Both the position numbers and the translations under genes were made by a program. 64,000 nt of DNA from Tritrichomonas musculus (Eukaryota > Parabasalia > Tritrichomonadida > Tritrichomonadidae): contig JAPFFF010000006.1 in the NCBI GenBank assembly GCA_039105265.1, forward strand, positions 1,426,001 through 1,490,000. The letters are read 5' to 3'. Of the stretch, positions 30,636 to 40,671 are shown piece by piece (the stretch's first letter is position 1; each line of letters starts with the position of its first letter). The notes beneath the pieces were generated by a model. It was not told the DNA's origin, searched no databases, and saw nothing but the letters and a program-made list of their open reading frames with translations.

Positions 30636-31706
30636 ATGGATATCCAAAAAATCGATCAATTTCTTTTGACTTCATTTTTTATATTTGGTGAAGTGATAAA
30701 AGGTCAATTTTTCGCCTCAGGTATAAACACGTTATTTTATTTAATAATCAAAATGCAACAAAATCTACCTGGAATTTCTTTGCTATTAGAATATTTTTCA
30801 TTTGAACTTAATAAACATCTTGCTCCATTTCAAATTGACGAGAAAAACAACCTTTTGCTGGCTATTGACAAGTATATCAATAACATTTTACCTTATGATC
30901 AATTATTACAGATTTTTATTCAATCAAACATTTCGTCCAATATTACTAATAAGCTAATGCAAGTCAAAATAGTTATTGATAAGCCATACCAAATCAATTT
31001 AAACAAATCTATCACTAATCCTCATAACAATACCATAATAAAGAAAGAGTCATGGTCAGAAGCAGAAGTTATACGGCTTCTTGCTGGAATTTCTCGCTTT
31101 GGTTTAGGAAATTGGAGTGATATTTCAAAAATTGTCGGAAATGATCGTACACCTGCACAATGTTCGCAACGATGGAGAAGAGGACTTGATCCACGTATTT
31201 CAAAAGGTTGTTGGTCCTATGAAGAAGATGTTCTTTTTTTCAAATATGTTCAGCAATATGGCGATAAATCATGGTCAAAAAATTCGTCTTTAATAGGATC
31301 ACGAAGCGATTCACAATGCAAGTATCGTTTTCTGCAAATTAATAAACAATTTCAAAATAATGTTTTATTATATGATATTGATTGTTCAAATATTTTTTTT
31401 TCAAACAATTTAAACCAAATACAGCAAAATATTTCATTTAACAAGTCGAATTCGTTGGATGATAATTTTCGTTTTGCAAGTGATCAACAAATGCATTGCA
31501 ATCGTTTTCCTATTCCTATGTTAAATCCAACTGAAACAAAAGCATATGATATGATTGATACTTTAACAAGAGAAAATTCTGAATTAAAAAAACAAAATAT
31601 GATATTAAATATGAATAAATGTTCTATTCAAAAAAAATTCAATAATTTTAAAAAAAGTGCCAATTTGGTAATACCGTACCTTGAAAAACCTAATATTGCT
31701 CTCTAA
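30636..31706 (+). CDS. R2R3 Myb-like DNA-binding protein
   Basis: 356 residues if the first ATG is used; an internal ATG at 30753 (residue 40) would drop a hydrophobic Phe/Ile-rich stretch that looks less like coding sequence. Two Myb repeats are clear: R2 with Trp140, Trp160 and Trp180 (WSEAEVIRLL to QCSQRWRRGLDP) and R3 with Trp193 and Trp213 (GCWSYEEDVLFFKYV to QCKYRF). Trichomonad Mybs of this type bind TAACGATA-like elements and act on promoters. A helical region at about 46-110 precedes the Myb repeats, and the C-terminus has a short coiled segment (ENSELKKQNMILNMN). The gene stands alone in a repeat-rich tract. Confidence 0.85.
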   Translation: MDIQKIDQFLLTSFFIFGEVIKGQFFASGINTLFYLIIKMQQNLPGISLLLEYFSFELNKHLAPFQIDEKNNLLLAIDKYINNILPYDQLLQIFIQSNISSNITNKLMQVKIVIDKPYQINLNKSITNPHNNTIIKKESWSEAEVIRLLAGISRFGLGNWSDISKIVGNDRTPAQCSQRWRRGLDPRISKGCWSYEEDVLFFKYVQQYGDKSWSKNSSLIGSRSDSQCKYRFLQINKQFQNNVLLYDIDCSNIFFSNNLNQIQQNISFNKSNSLDDNFRFASDQQMHCNRFPIPMLNPTETKAYDMIDTLTRENSELKKQNMILNMNKCSIQKKFNNFKKSANLVIPYLEKPNIAL

Positions 31707-33533
31707 TAACTTCATACTAGATTTGAATGAAATTGAATGATCTTTATAACAAAGAAAATTAAGCATATCTCCAAAAATTTAAAAGAAATAATACATTATC
31801 TTTATCTAAAAAATATTATTATTAATTTTTTGATGATCTAGTAACAATATATTTTCGATTTAGGTAACTTGCAATATTATCAGATCTATTTGCTATAAAA
31901 ATTAAGTTTCTCGTAATGTAGCTTAACGAAAACTATTATGATTTTCTTTTATTTGCTTTTCGACTGCTTCTCTTCTTTTGGTATTTTCAATGATATTATT
32001 GTTTTTTTTTTTTTTTTTTTTTTTTTTATGAAAGAGAAAGGGGAATCTCTTTCTCAAATATTAACGTTTTTTTGTTCCAAATAAATATAATTATCTTAAA
32101 TTATATTATATATATATGAATAATATTTATTTATATACATTTTGTAATAATATAAAAACATATATTCTAATTATTGCCTTATTTTATTAAGTATTATATT
32201 GATTTTTTTGCAAAACATGTTTTTTCTATTTACTTAAAGAATATTTCTATTTGCTATTAGTATTTTTGGAAAATATAAGTAAAATAGCATTTACGATTTT
32301 TTGGCTTCAAACAAAATAATAGTAGGAATTAAAAGATAATCACAAAAAAATAAATTTCAAAGACAAGCATTTAAAAAAAAAATTTGAGCCGAGCCAGACC
32401 ATTTAATTGAATTGTTTTATTTTATTTTTGAGAATATTATTTTTTCTTTAATAGAATTTTTTTCAGAGATTAGGATATAATTTGAAAGGTTTCAGACTAA
32501 CTTTTTAAAAGATTTATCTAAAAATGAATTTTTTGGTTGTTTATGAATATATTACTGATTTACACACCAAATTAAAAGATAATTTAATAAATTTTCAAGG
32601 TATATTAATAATAACGTTGATTTAAAAGCATATCAAAGCTTTTTGATATCAATATTTTTTAATCTGGGAAAATGGAAAGAATTTAAATTTAAAAAATAGA
32701 TGTATCATTTGAAAAAATCTGATTATTATGATATTTCAATTGTTTTAAAAAAATGATTTCTATTTGATAATTTCAGGTGTTGATGATATACCAGAGTTCA
32801 TATATGCTTTCTTAGTTTAATGTCCAGCATTATATACCAAACCATTATGCTTTTAGGAATCATTTAAACTCTAACATGAATTATAAAATTTCTTTTTTTT
32901 TTTTTTCTTTTAAAAAACTTTTATTTTAAAAAAATATTTCATCTTAATGATATATGTTATTAATTTTAAAATTTAATTTCAATATATTTCTAATACGTTT
33001 ATATAAACACATTTTTAAAATAAATTTTTAACATCTTTTTTATAAAATATTTATTATTTGTTTTATGTTTTATCCTAACTAAAAAAATATATTTATACGA
33101 TATTTCTATATAATACTTTCAATATAAATATAAAAAACAAAATTAAAGAATATAAAAAGAGAAAATATAAAGATTATGATGATAAATTTATTTTATAAAA
33201 TTTAATTGAAATTGGATAAAAAATTTTGAATTGAAAAAAGTTATTTTCTATCAAAAAGTTTGACTTTTTCATAAAATTTCATATTTTTTGATTTATCTTT
33301 TTTTCCCTACTATATTTTTCAACAAGTTCTATTTAACTTTTTCTTATTATATCATATTAAATCTATTTTGCCTATTTATAAATCATAAATCTTTGATCAA
33401 TAAAAACCCTTTTTTGACTCCCCTTTTGAAAGAGGTATTAAAATTACCAAAATTTGAATAAAATCCAAAATTAAAACGATTTTTTCATAATTTTTTAATA
33501 TAAACCAATTTCTTATTAAAAATTCTTAATCAA
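31707..33533. other. Gene-free 1.8-kb tract
   Basis: A+T-rich and without a supported ORF. It contains a 26-base T run (32002-32027) directly followed by a small inverted repeat, GAAAGAGA...TCTCTTTC (about 32031-32055). No RNA gene recognised. Confidence 0.5.
32002..32027. repeat. Poly-T tract
   Basis: 26 consecutive T, the longest mononucleotide run noticed here. Confidence 0.9.
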
Positions 33534-34497
33534 TCAAATTGTACATTTTAAAAAGGCATTTCTTGTGAATAGACTTGTTATTTTGAGAATCGATATCAAA
33601 AACGTCACTTTTTTACATCTGATACTCGATTATCAGTTTACAAATCTGATATCGAGATTATCGATTATCAAGATATCAGATATGAAATGTGATATAAAAA
33701 TAATTGTAAACTTGATATCAATTACCGAGATCTCGAGATCTCAAACAGATCTATCTTTTTTTATCATTGTTATTTGTGATTTTATTATATCTAAAAATAA
33801 ATAATAGAATGAATTGATGTTTATTTTAAGCTTAAAATCAAAAAAATACATTCTTTTTTATGAAATATTTGAGAATGAATTACGATCATATATTTATCAA
33901 AAAGTTTAATTGAAAATTCTGATATCAAAAGCTGAGAAAAAAAATTCTCGATCTCTGAAATCGATCTCGAGAATCTGTGTATATTTATGTATCGATATCA
34001 AAAAGTCAATCAATTATCGATCTCGAGAATCGGAGAATAACAAGTCTACTTGTGAATCTAATAGGACTCATTAGACTTGGAAAATTTGAAAGAACATTTC
34101 CTTTAGATATTTCTTTTCTTTTTAAATTATTAAAAGAACTTGGATGGATTTTTGGAATCTGATTTACATTATTATAATGAATTTTGTAATTTTTCTCATA
34201 AATTTTTAATCTATTTTCGTCTATCTGAGGTTCAAACCATATTCGTCTATTTGTTTCTTAAATATAATAGTGTCAACATCTCCAATGTAAGGTATATTTC
34301 CTCCTGATTCGCTATGAGGAAGCCAACAATTTCCTGAGAGAGTTGTACAAATGGCAGTTGAAATAGATTGAGGTGTGAGACCAAAAGTATTTTCAATATA
34401 TTCTTGTTTCAGTCCTTACCTTTTCATTTCACATATCTGGATTTGTTCTCTGGAAAAAGTAGTTTTTTCTTCATCTGTCCAATTAAATTGATTCATA
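33534..34497 (-). pseudogene. Broken small gene, HTH-like, split by a MITE
   Basis: Minus-strand coding-like sequence starts at an ATG at 34497 (MNQFNWTDEEK) and continues toward 33534, with a 479-bp miniature element inserted near its end. Codon content and phrases such as TPQSISTAICTTLSG and PYIGDVDTIIFKKQIDEY look like a helix-turn-helix DNA-binding protein of a repeated trichomonad family, possibly a transposon accessory or transposase N-terminus; I cannot name it. It is broken: about two breaks besides the insertion. It is divergent from the transposase gene at 34710, with about 210 bp between. Confidence 0.45.
33570..34048. mobile_element. 479-bp MITE with 8-bp target duplication
   Basis: Perfect 13-bp ends TAGACTTGTTATT / AATAACAAGTCTA, flanked by the 8-bp direct repeat CTTGTGAA (33562-33569 and 34049-34056). 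The 8-bp duplication is that of hAT and P superfamilies. The interior is full of ATCGAT, GATATC and CTCGAG palindromic words, and no transposase frame exists. The insertion sits inside minus-strand coding-like sequence. A P-type transposase gene begins 660 bp to the right, a candidate mobiliser. Confidence 0.88.
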
Positions 34498-34709
34498 TAA
34501 TAAAAATGAAAATCAACGTATATTTTTTTACTTCATTTGTTAAAATTAAAAATTTTCAATGAATAAACTTCACAGTAGTTTCTCAAAAATTCTTTACAAT
34601 TGAAATATTTGTATTAAACTATAATAAATTTCAATAATTGAATGGATTTAGTATGAAGTTATATTGAGAGTAGTATGAGTTTTTTAAATATACGGTACAT
34701 AATAAAGAC

Positions 34710-36182
34710 ATGGCAATATCAAATTTACAAAGAATAATTGACAAACTTGAGAGTTGTAAAAATGAAGCGCATAATGAAAATGTTATTGGACCAATGAATC
34801 TAACAGAGACTGTTATTACAAACATGATATTTAATTCACAGATAAGACCTTGTGGAAGACGTTATCCACAGGCAATATATGATTTATCATATATACTTTA
34901 TATCCATTCGAATATAACATACAAAATTATGAGAACTTTTTTGTCATTGCCGAGCGGAACGATGCTAAGAAAAAAATTCGGCGATGTTTTCCAAGAAGAA
35001 AAAAGCAATTTGCTCGATTCAAATCAAATACAATTGATTTTAAATGAATTCAAAGAAGAATTCTCAGATGATAATGGAGAAGTATATGCAACAATTGCAA
35101 ATGACGCCGCGACGTTTGATCCTGTATTTTCAAATGACAGTAATTTATTTGTCTTCAATGTTCAACCACTGGACGGTACCAAAAGTTCATTCATTTGTCA
35201 CATTTCACAAAATGCATCTGGGAAGACAGATGAAGGAATTAAATCTGTAGTAAAGCAAATAGTGGAAGCTGGCGAAAAATCAGGTATTCATTTCTTATAT
35301 GTAGCGACTGACGGTGAGACCGGAACCAATAAAATGCATAATGATTTTTTCAAATTTGTAAATGATTTGAACACAGTTGATTTCGACCAAATCATTGATA
35401 ATGTTAGCAATTATCCTGATTTAATTCCTGTTTCTGATTTTTTGCATATTTTAAAAGATCTGAGAACACGTTTTTCCACTAATAATATATCGATGTTTCC
35501 TGGTGCTCCAATATTTAATGCACAGCAAATAAATGGAATATTAAAACTTGATGAAATTGTTATTAAAGCATCAGGCCCAGCATCCATGAGAGATGATTTG
35601 GCATTAAATTTGTTCTGTTCACAGAATTTGGAACTATTAGCTCAGCACAATGAGTATTGCGCTTTTTCTTTCTTATTTCCATTTACATTGATCTCACTTG
35701 CAATTCAATCTGAGAAGCTCACAACAAACTCACGATATAAACTTATCAAAATCGCATACAATGTAATAATATCATTGAGACAAAATGCCAAAGGATTAAG
35801 ATCTAAAAAAAGTCAGAAAAGTCCAAATGTTGAGGTAAGTTTTGCCTTAGAAAACACATGCAAACGAATACTAAATACAATTATTGCTTTAGGTTATTCA
35901 ATGAAATATTTCGAAGAAAACCTTTCACTTTCAAGATTATTCACCCATACAGTAGAATTCATTTTTGGAAATATGAGGAGGATCTGTTACGGGAATGATA
36001 GAAGTGACAGAGCAATACACGCACTTACAAAGCTACAGATATCAAAAAAATTATTGCAAAAGTATAATCTTGACCAAATTCACGTAAGAGGAAGAATAGA
36101 TGCAGCAGAAGATAACATTGCAAGGTTTGACATCTGGCTGGGACATGGATTTAATTCAAATAGACGACCAACTTATTGCTGA
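34710..36182 (+). CDS. P-element-superfamily (THAP9-like) transposase
   Basis: 490 residues from an ATG. Signs of the P-type RNase-H-like transposase are: an N-terminal CGRRYPQAIYDLSYILYIHS followed by YKIMRTFLSLPSGTMLRKKF, parallel to the RRYS...SPKAYDFVRK...LPHPSTIRKW block of P element/THAP9; a first catalytic Asp132 in YATIANDAATF; a second Asp201 in LYVATDGETGTNKMH; a VSDFLHILKDLRTRF block (P-type D..H.LK..R) at 241-255; and Glu416 in TVEFIFGNMRRICYG (E..FG..R). No THAP zinc finger is seen in the short N-terminus. A second open frame, shifted, continues over its 3' end. Whether it is an active transposase, a relic or a domesticated gene cannot be told from sequence; no TIR pair tightly around it was found. 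Confidence 0.7.
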   Translation: MAISNLQRIIDKLESCKNEAHNENVIGPMNLTETVITNMIFNSQIRPCGRRYPQAIYDLSYILYIHSNITYKIMRTFLSLPSGTMLRKKFGDVFQEEKSNLLDSNQIQLILNEFKEEFSDDNGEVYATIANDAATFDPVFSNDSNLFVFNVQPLDGTKSSFICHISQNASGKTDEGIKSVVKQIVEAGEKSGIHFLYVATDGETGTNKMHNDFFKFVNDLNTVDFDQIIDNVSNYPDLIPVSDFLHILKDLRTRFSTNNISMFPGAPIFNAQQINGILKLDEIVIKASGPASMRDDLALNLFCSQNLELLAQHNEYCAFSFLFPFTLISLAIQSEKLTTNSRYKLIKIAYNVIISLRQNAKGLRSKKSQKSPNVEVSFALENTCKRILNTIIALGYSMKYFEENLSLSRLFTHTVEFIFGNMRRICYGNDRSDRAIHALTKLQISKKLLQKYNLDQIHVRGRIDAAEDNIARFDIWLGHGFNSNRRPTYC

Positions 36183-36357
36183 AGAAATTCTTCAATTGAT
36201 GAAAGGCCAAATAGTCTTTCAAAATACTGAGACATGCAAATTATTGAATTTCATAAGTTTGAACACTCCATCTTTCATTCCATCTTTAAATACAAATAAA
36301 CGAAAAGGTGATGCAATTCTCTCTAGACAAACAGCTTATAGTGGTATGAAAAAATAA
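36100..36357 (+). CDS. Overlapping shifted frame, likely transposase C-terminus
   Basis: 85 codons from an ATG that overlaps the last 83 bases of the transposase frame in another phase. The composition (IDDQLIAEEILQLMKGQIVF, then KRKGDAILSRQTAYSG) looks coding. A TAG just before 36100 closes this frame upstream. The simplest reading is that the transposase once continued here and the reading frame slipped in the overlap; a real short gene is less likely. Stop in TAAA. Confidence 0.4.
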   Translation: MQQKITLQGLTSGWDMDLIQIDDQLIAEEILQLMKGQIVFQNTETCKLLNFISLNTPSFIPSLNTNKRKGDAILSRQTAYSGMKK

Positions 36358-36865
36358 AGAGAAATGATATAATATAGTACTGTTCATATTAGGTAAAATG
36401 TTCATTTTAAAGGAAAATCTGACAAAAAGACGTTAAGGAAAAAATCTATTTTATTTGCTTTTTTTCCAGCAACAAATGAATAATTTGATTTTTTAAGTAA
36501 TAGCAAATTATCAACAAACTAACATGAATTAAAATAACCGATGAAATGAACGTTTATAAATTCATACAAAAAGATATCAGATTTGAAGATCAAAAATAAA
36601 AGTCAATTAAAAAAATTAATTTTATGATTTGCGTGTTTAAAACAGATTAATTTAACAATATTCGGTATTTTTAGCCTATCCTAAATCGCTGGCGATGAGA
36701 TAATTTGAATAAATAGTTTTTTTTTATGATCATTTTTATTTTGATAATATTTACTTAAATATTAATTGTTTCTTTATCCAATTAACTAAAATTTAATCAT
36801 ATAGTAATTATATATTTAAACATACCACCACTTTCCAATTGACAATATTTTGCTTCCAGAAAACT
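36358..36865. other. Spacer between transposase and next MITE
   Basis: A+T-rich. A GTAAAATGTTCATTTTAAAG stretch near 36393 is weakly palindromic. No gene supported. Confidence 0.45.
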
Positions 36866-36867
36866 TA

Positions 36868-37656
36868 AATTTAGATAGATCATAAAATTCTCACTTTTTC
36901 GCAATTTTTTTATTCAATTTTTTTCAATGATTTTTAATCGTTGTGGTCCAGCATTTTTTTTTTTAACTCAGTCCTCTACTTAAGCTCAGTTAATATTAAC
37001 ATAGTATTTACACTATTACCATTCACAAATATCGATTAGGTTTACATACACTTGAAATTAATGAGAAAAGGGTTCAAATGCTGAATTGATCAGGTCTCAA
37101 TAGCAATAAAAATGTCATCCAATCAAAACAATAAGTTTAATTTACATAATTGATTAAGAAATACATCCAAAATGTAGGTATTAATAAACATTTTTATATT
37201 ATTTTTGTGGTTTTTCATGTTCTTTTTCATTTTTGAGTATATTTTAATCGTCGTGGCCCTACGTTTATTTATTTTTTGGCTTCTAATTTTATGTTCTTTA
37301 ATGAACAACCTTGCATAAGACTGGTATGAATGCATATCAAGCTGCTCATGCATTTGGCCTGATTGAATTATCCAGCTTTTATTAAATTATAATACACGTT
37401 GGAATATGTATTCTCAAATATGTTTATACTTTTTATCATTTAATCTAAATAATACGGAAAATGTATTCACATATAAATTCACTTTTAGATGGATCAGTAA
37501 AAAATTAATTCTTTCCTTTAACTTTTATATATTTTTTCTCTCTTTTTTTTTAACTTTTTGAATTGAAAAATCGCGAAAAAGTGGGACTATTTGTTGGTAT
37601 AAACTTTTGAATTGAAAAAATGCGAAAAAGTGAGAAAATTTGAATCTATCTAAATT
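36868..37656. mobile_element. 789-bp TA-flanked MITE
   Basis: The ends share AATTTAGATAGAT and, after a short variable stretch, TTCTCACTTTTTCGCA in inverted orientation (36868-36912 against about 37612-37656). TA lies on both outer sides (36866-36867, 37657-37658). Inside, a word like TTTTAATCGTYGTGGYCC occurs in direct order at about 36934 and 37239, and TTTTGAATTGAAAAA plus CGAAAAAGTG is duplicated near 37556 and 37606. No transposase frame is present. Confidence 0.65.
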
Positions 37657-37658
37657 TA

Positions 37659-38353
37659 TATTTCAAAAAAATATAATCTTTATAACAAAAAACAAATAAA
37701 TAAAAGAAATATTTTTTTTATTATTTTTATTTTTATTATTTATAAAATTTATATATTTAAATATATATTTATTCTTTTTTATCAATTTTAAATTTCATTG
37801 AAATTATATTAAACGATTATTTTTAATTCAAAATAATAAAAACATTAATATAGATTTATCTTTTTTTTGACCGAAAAAATTTTTATAATATATTAGCAAA
37901 AGTTTCATCAAATTTTATTTTAAATATCATACTACATCAAAAGAAAGATTTATTGGATATTTAATACGTTTTACACATATTTATTTTAAGCATTTGTGAC
38001 TTTATACTTTCGGTATAATATCTTTGCACACATTAGACGTGATCTGTTGATCAAACTTCCCAAAAGCAAGCAAGATTAATCATATATCAATTCTTATCTC
38101 AACTCTTTTGGTTCAAAATGAGGTAAAAAATATGCAACATGTCATTGCAGAATTCCTTACTTATGCAATTCAACACTCAAAATTGTTATTATGATTGAAT
38201 GTTCATTTTAATTTACTGATTTTTACAAGAAAAAATGATAATTCTTATGTTTTATAAATTAATTATTAATATTATAAGCTTTTTATTATATAGTGCAAAA
38301 TAGAATACAAAAAAATGGACAAAAAGTGGAAGTGGTCATATAACTTTTTAAAA
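37659..38353. other. A+T-rich tract before the right 29-bp arm
   Basis: No supported gene. An extra copy of GGACAAAAAGTGGAAGT lies at about 38317-38333, in the same orientation as the arm at 38354-38382. Confidence 0.5.
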
Positions 38354-38382
38354 TTTGGACAAAAAGTGGAAGTAGGGAAATC
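38354..38382 (-). repeat. Right arm of the perfect 29-bp inverted repeat
   Basis: Inverse of 29975-30003 over 29 bases without mismatch. A partial direct copy lies 20 bases upstream. The outer flanks of the two arms do not match, so no target duplication is seen. Confidence 0.8.
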
Positions 38383-38388
38383 ACTTCA

Positions 38389-38450
38389 TCGGGCGGAGAC
38401 CTTTTTTTGGCCCGAGATTGCCCGGGCTGCCCTTTTGGTATCCCTGGTGT
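38389..38450. other. Local G+C-rich island
   Basis: About 60 bases with many G and C (GGCCCGAGATTGCCCGGGCT in the middle, a partly palindromic word) inside very A+T-rich DNA, directly outside the right 29-bp arm. No ORF or RNA gene was recognised in it. Confidence 0.6.
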
Positions 38451-38643
38451 CTACCGTTCTAATTTAACAAAAAAATAATTTTGAATTTAAATGTAAAAAT
38501 AATGCATCAAAATATTTTTTTTAATATATCATCAATATATAAATAATAGACATTTTATTTTCTCCAAAATATAATTTATTCTTCAGCTTTTTTTATTCCA
38601 AAAAAGATTAAAATATTTGAGAAATCTCATTGAATTCTAATCA

Positions 38644-38802
38644 TTAAATTGGACGTGCGCCTGGTTTAACTCGATCGTCTGGTTTAACTCGATATTCTGG
38701 TGGAACTCGATATTCTTGACTAACTACATCTTCTTGTTGAACTAAATTCTTCTAAAGAGTTTTTAATAATTGACGACGATCAACTTTATGATCGTTTTTC
38801 AT
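38644..38802 (-). pseudogene. Tiny ORF with one in-frame TAG
   Basis: A 53-codon minus-strand frame from ATG 38802 (MKNDHKVDRRQLLKTL) to TAA at 38644 with one TAG at codon 17. After it the frame reads coding-like and repeats an 8-residue unit (EYRVPPEYRVKPDDRVKPGA). It is divergent from DNALI1, with about 108 bp between start codons. It may be a decayed small gene or the tail of one; no homologue is recognised. Confidence 0.35.
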
Positions 38803-38910
38803 TCAAAAAAAAAGTGAGCATTTTGAATAGTAATTTTTTCAAACCTTTTTTAATGAAAAGATATGTGATATAAAAAAAAGAATAAAAACGTTTTTAAAAT
38901 TTTGAAAAAT

Positions 38911-39606
38911 ATGAAAAAGCATTCATTACTTAAATATGATCAGCCAGTTTTAGTAGATGATCCTGATCAAGTTAGTAAAGCACGTAAATCAGTTGCCTCT
39001 GCTGGGGCTGGTGTTGATTCAATGAATCGTGAAATTATAAATTCTATGTTTCCTCCAATCGAATTCACAGAAGATGATCAAAAATATACTCAAAGTGTCA
39101 GTATTAATGCTTCTACACGTTCAGATGTTAAAAAACTTAAAACTCAATTGGAAAATTTACTCCATTCGCGAAAAGCTCGAATGACTGGCGTTTGCCTCAT
39201 ACGAGCTGACTTATATAGTCAATGCTTTGATGAAATAATTCGGCAAACTACAGTTGATTGCAATCCAAGAGGAAGGTTATTAATGCGAGTTAGAGATCAC
39301 TACAGAATGATGGTTGATTCATATAAAGATTTATATGAGACAACAATTGACTGGGGAAAGCGAAAGCAACTTCAAATCAATCAAGGAGTTCCTGAACTTC
39401 TTGCTTATCACGACGAATTACTATCTAAAAAAAGAGCACTTGAACTAGAAGCAAATGACCTACAAATTAAGCTTGATTCACTAGAGAAAAAATTGGCTGA
39501 AAATAAGTCAATCCGTGAAAAAGATCATGCTGATGAAATAGCATTTCTGAAGCGACAAGGTCAAATGACAAAAGCTCAGATAGATATGTTAAGTTCTCAA
39601 AAATGA
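38911..39606 (+). CDS. DNALI1: Axonemal dynein light intermediate polypeptide (p28)
   Basis: 231 residues from the ATG at 38911; the open frame goes three codons further up, but only to TTG. DNALI1/p28 is a light chain of single-headed inner-arm axonemal dyneins and is needed for flagellar motility. The match to the family is strong throughout: SLLKYDQPVLV (human SLLKYDNPVLV), INSMFPPIEF (ILNAILPPREW), NASTRSDVKKLKTQLENLL, TGVCLIRADLYSQCFDEIIR (TGICPVRRELYSQCFDELIR), RVRDHYRMMVDSYKDLYETT, and the C-terminal coiled coil ending HADEIAFLKRQGQMTKAQI (HNEEIQFLKRTNQQLKAQL). Length is slightly below the human protein. Confidence 0.95.
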   Translation: MKKHSLLKYDQPVLVDDPDQVSKARKSVASAGAGVDSMNREIINSMFPPIEFTEDDQKYTQSVSINASTRSDVKKLKTQLENLLHSRKARMTGVCLIRADLYSQCFDEIIRQTTVDCNPRGRLLMRVRDHYRMMVDSYKDLYETTIDWGKRKQLQINQGVPELLAYHDELLSKKRALELEANDLQIKLDSLEKKLAENKSIREKDHADEIAFLKRQGQMTKAQIDMLSSQK

Positions 39607-40671
39607 GGTAAAATCATATATTTTGTTTTCACAAAGGTTTATTACATAAAAACTGATGTTATCATTATTTTACGATAAAAATTATTTTGAGTCTGTTTTT
39701 AAAATGGATTTTTATGATTAGATTGTAACTTTAAGTTATTAATTTATAAGTTAACTTATAAAAGTAAGCACTTATTTAGAATTAAGCACATGTTAACAAA
39801 TTATGTGAATTGAGTTAACAAATATTCGTTATTAAAAATATGAAAAATTAGAACGTAGGAAACTATGCCGTTTATAATTTTTATTAATGGAATGCTATTA
39901 AAAATCATTAAATATTGAATATTACACTTTTATTTTTTAAATAGTTATTTTAAAATAATATTTTAATAATTTAAATCTGTTAAATTTATTAATATTATTA
40001 TTTTTCGCGAGAAATTTATATTCTTTTTTACAAAAATTGAGAACTTTACACGATTTTCTCTCAAATTTAAACACTTTGTTTCTCTTTGATTTTATAACAG
40101 ATTTTTGAATATTTTGTCAAGCCATTATTATATGCAGTATTTTATAAGATATCATATTTTCATTAAATTCTGTGCGCTACATTTTTTGAAATGAAAAATT
40201 AATCAGATATTTCAACGATTTTATTGAAATAATCGATTTTTAACTGGCAATTTTTATAATTATAAAATTATTTGATATTATTTCCATGAATTACTATAAT
40301 TGCCGAAATTTTCACATTCATTAAATAATGAAATGCAATCTTCAAAAGTCCATAACCCATGAATACATAGTATGTGTTGCATAATTAAAATAAATACACA
40401 ATATTTTTAAGATAAAAATATTAATATATTTCATTAATTTCCAACTTTTTACGAAAAAATACTAATAGGTTAAATATTTACTTATTACGATCAATATTTG
40501 AATTCAAAAATAGTTTTTTTATTTATATATATCTTATCTTCCAGCGCATAAATCACAATATAATTAATAATTTAAATTTAATATCTATTAATAAATATTT
40601 AAATTGATTTATAAATATTTTTGTTATGAATTTCATAGTTACCTACGTTCTGAAAAATTTCTTGAATATTC
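39607..40671. other. Gene-free 1.06-kb spacer
   Basis: A+T-rich DNA between two plus-strand genes. No ORF, repeat family or RNA gene recognised. Confidence 0.5.

Noticed and set aside
33565-34162. Two open frames in the MITE region
   Set aside because: They lie mostly inside the 479-bp MITE and follow its ATCGAT/GATATC words; no protein family matches.
34225-34245. GGTTCAAACC as a tRNA T-arm
   Set aside because: No acceptor stem, anticodon arm or D-arm could be placed around it. No tRNA or rRNA was recognised anywhere in the window.
29975-38382. Maverick/Polinton-type giant element
   Set aside because: No capsid, polymerase B, integrase or packaging ATPase gene is present in the tract; the only mobile-type gene is a P-like transposase.
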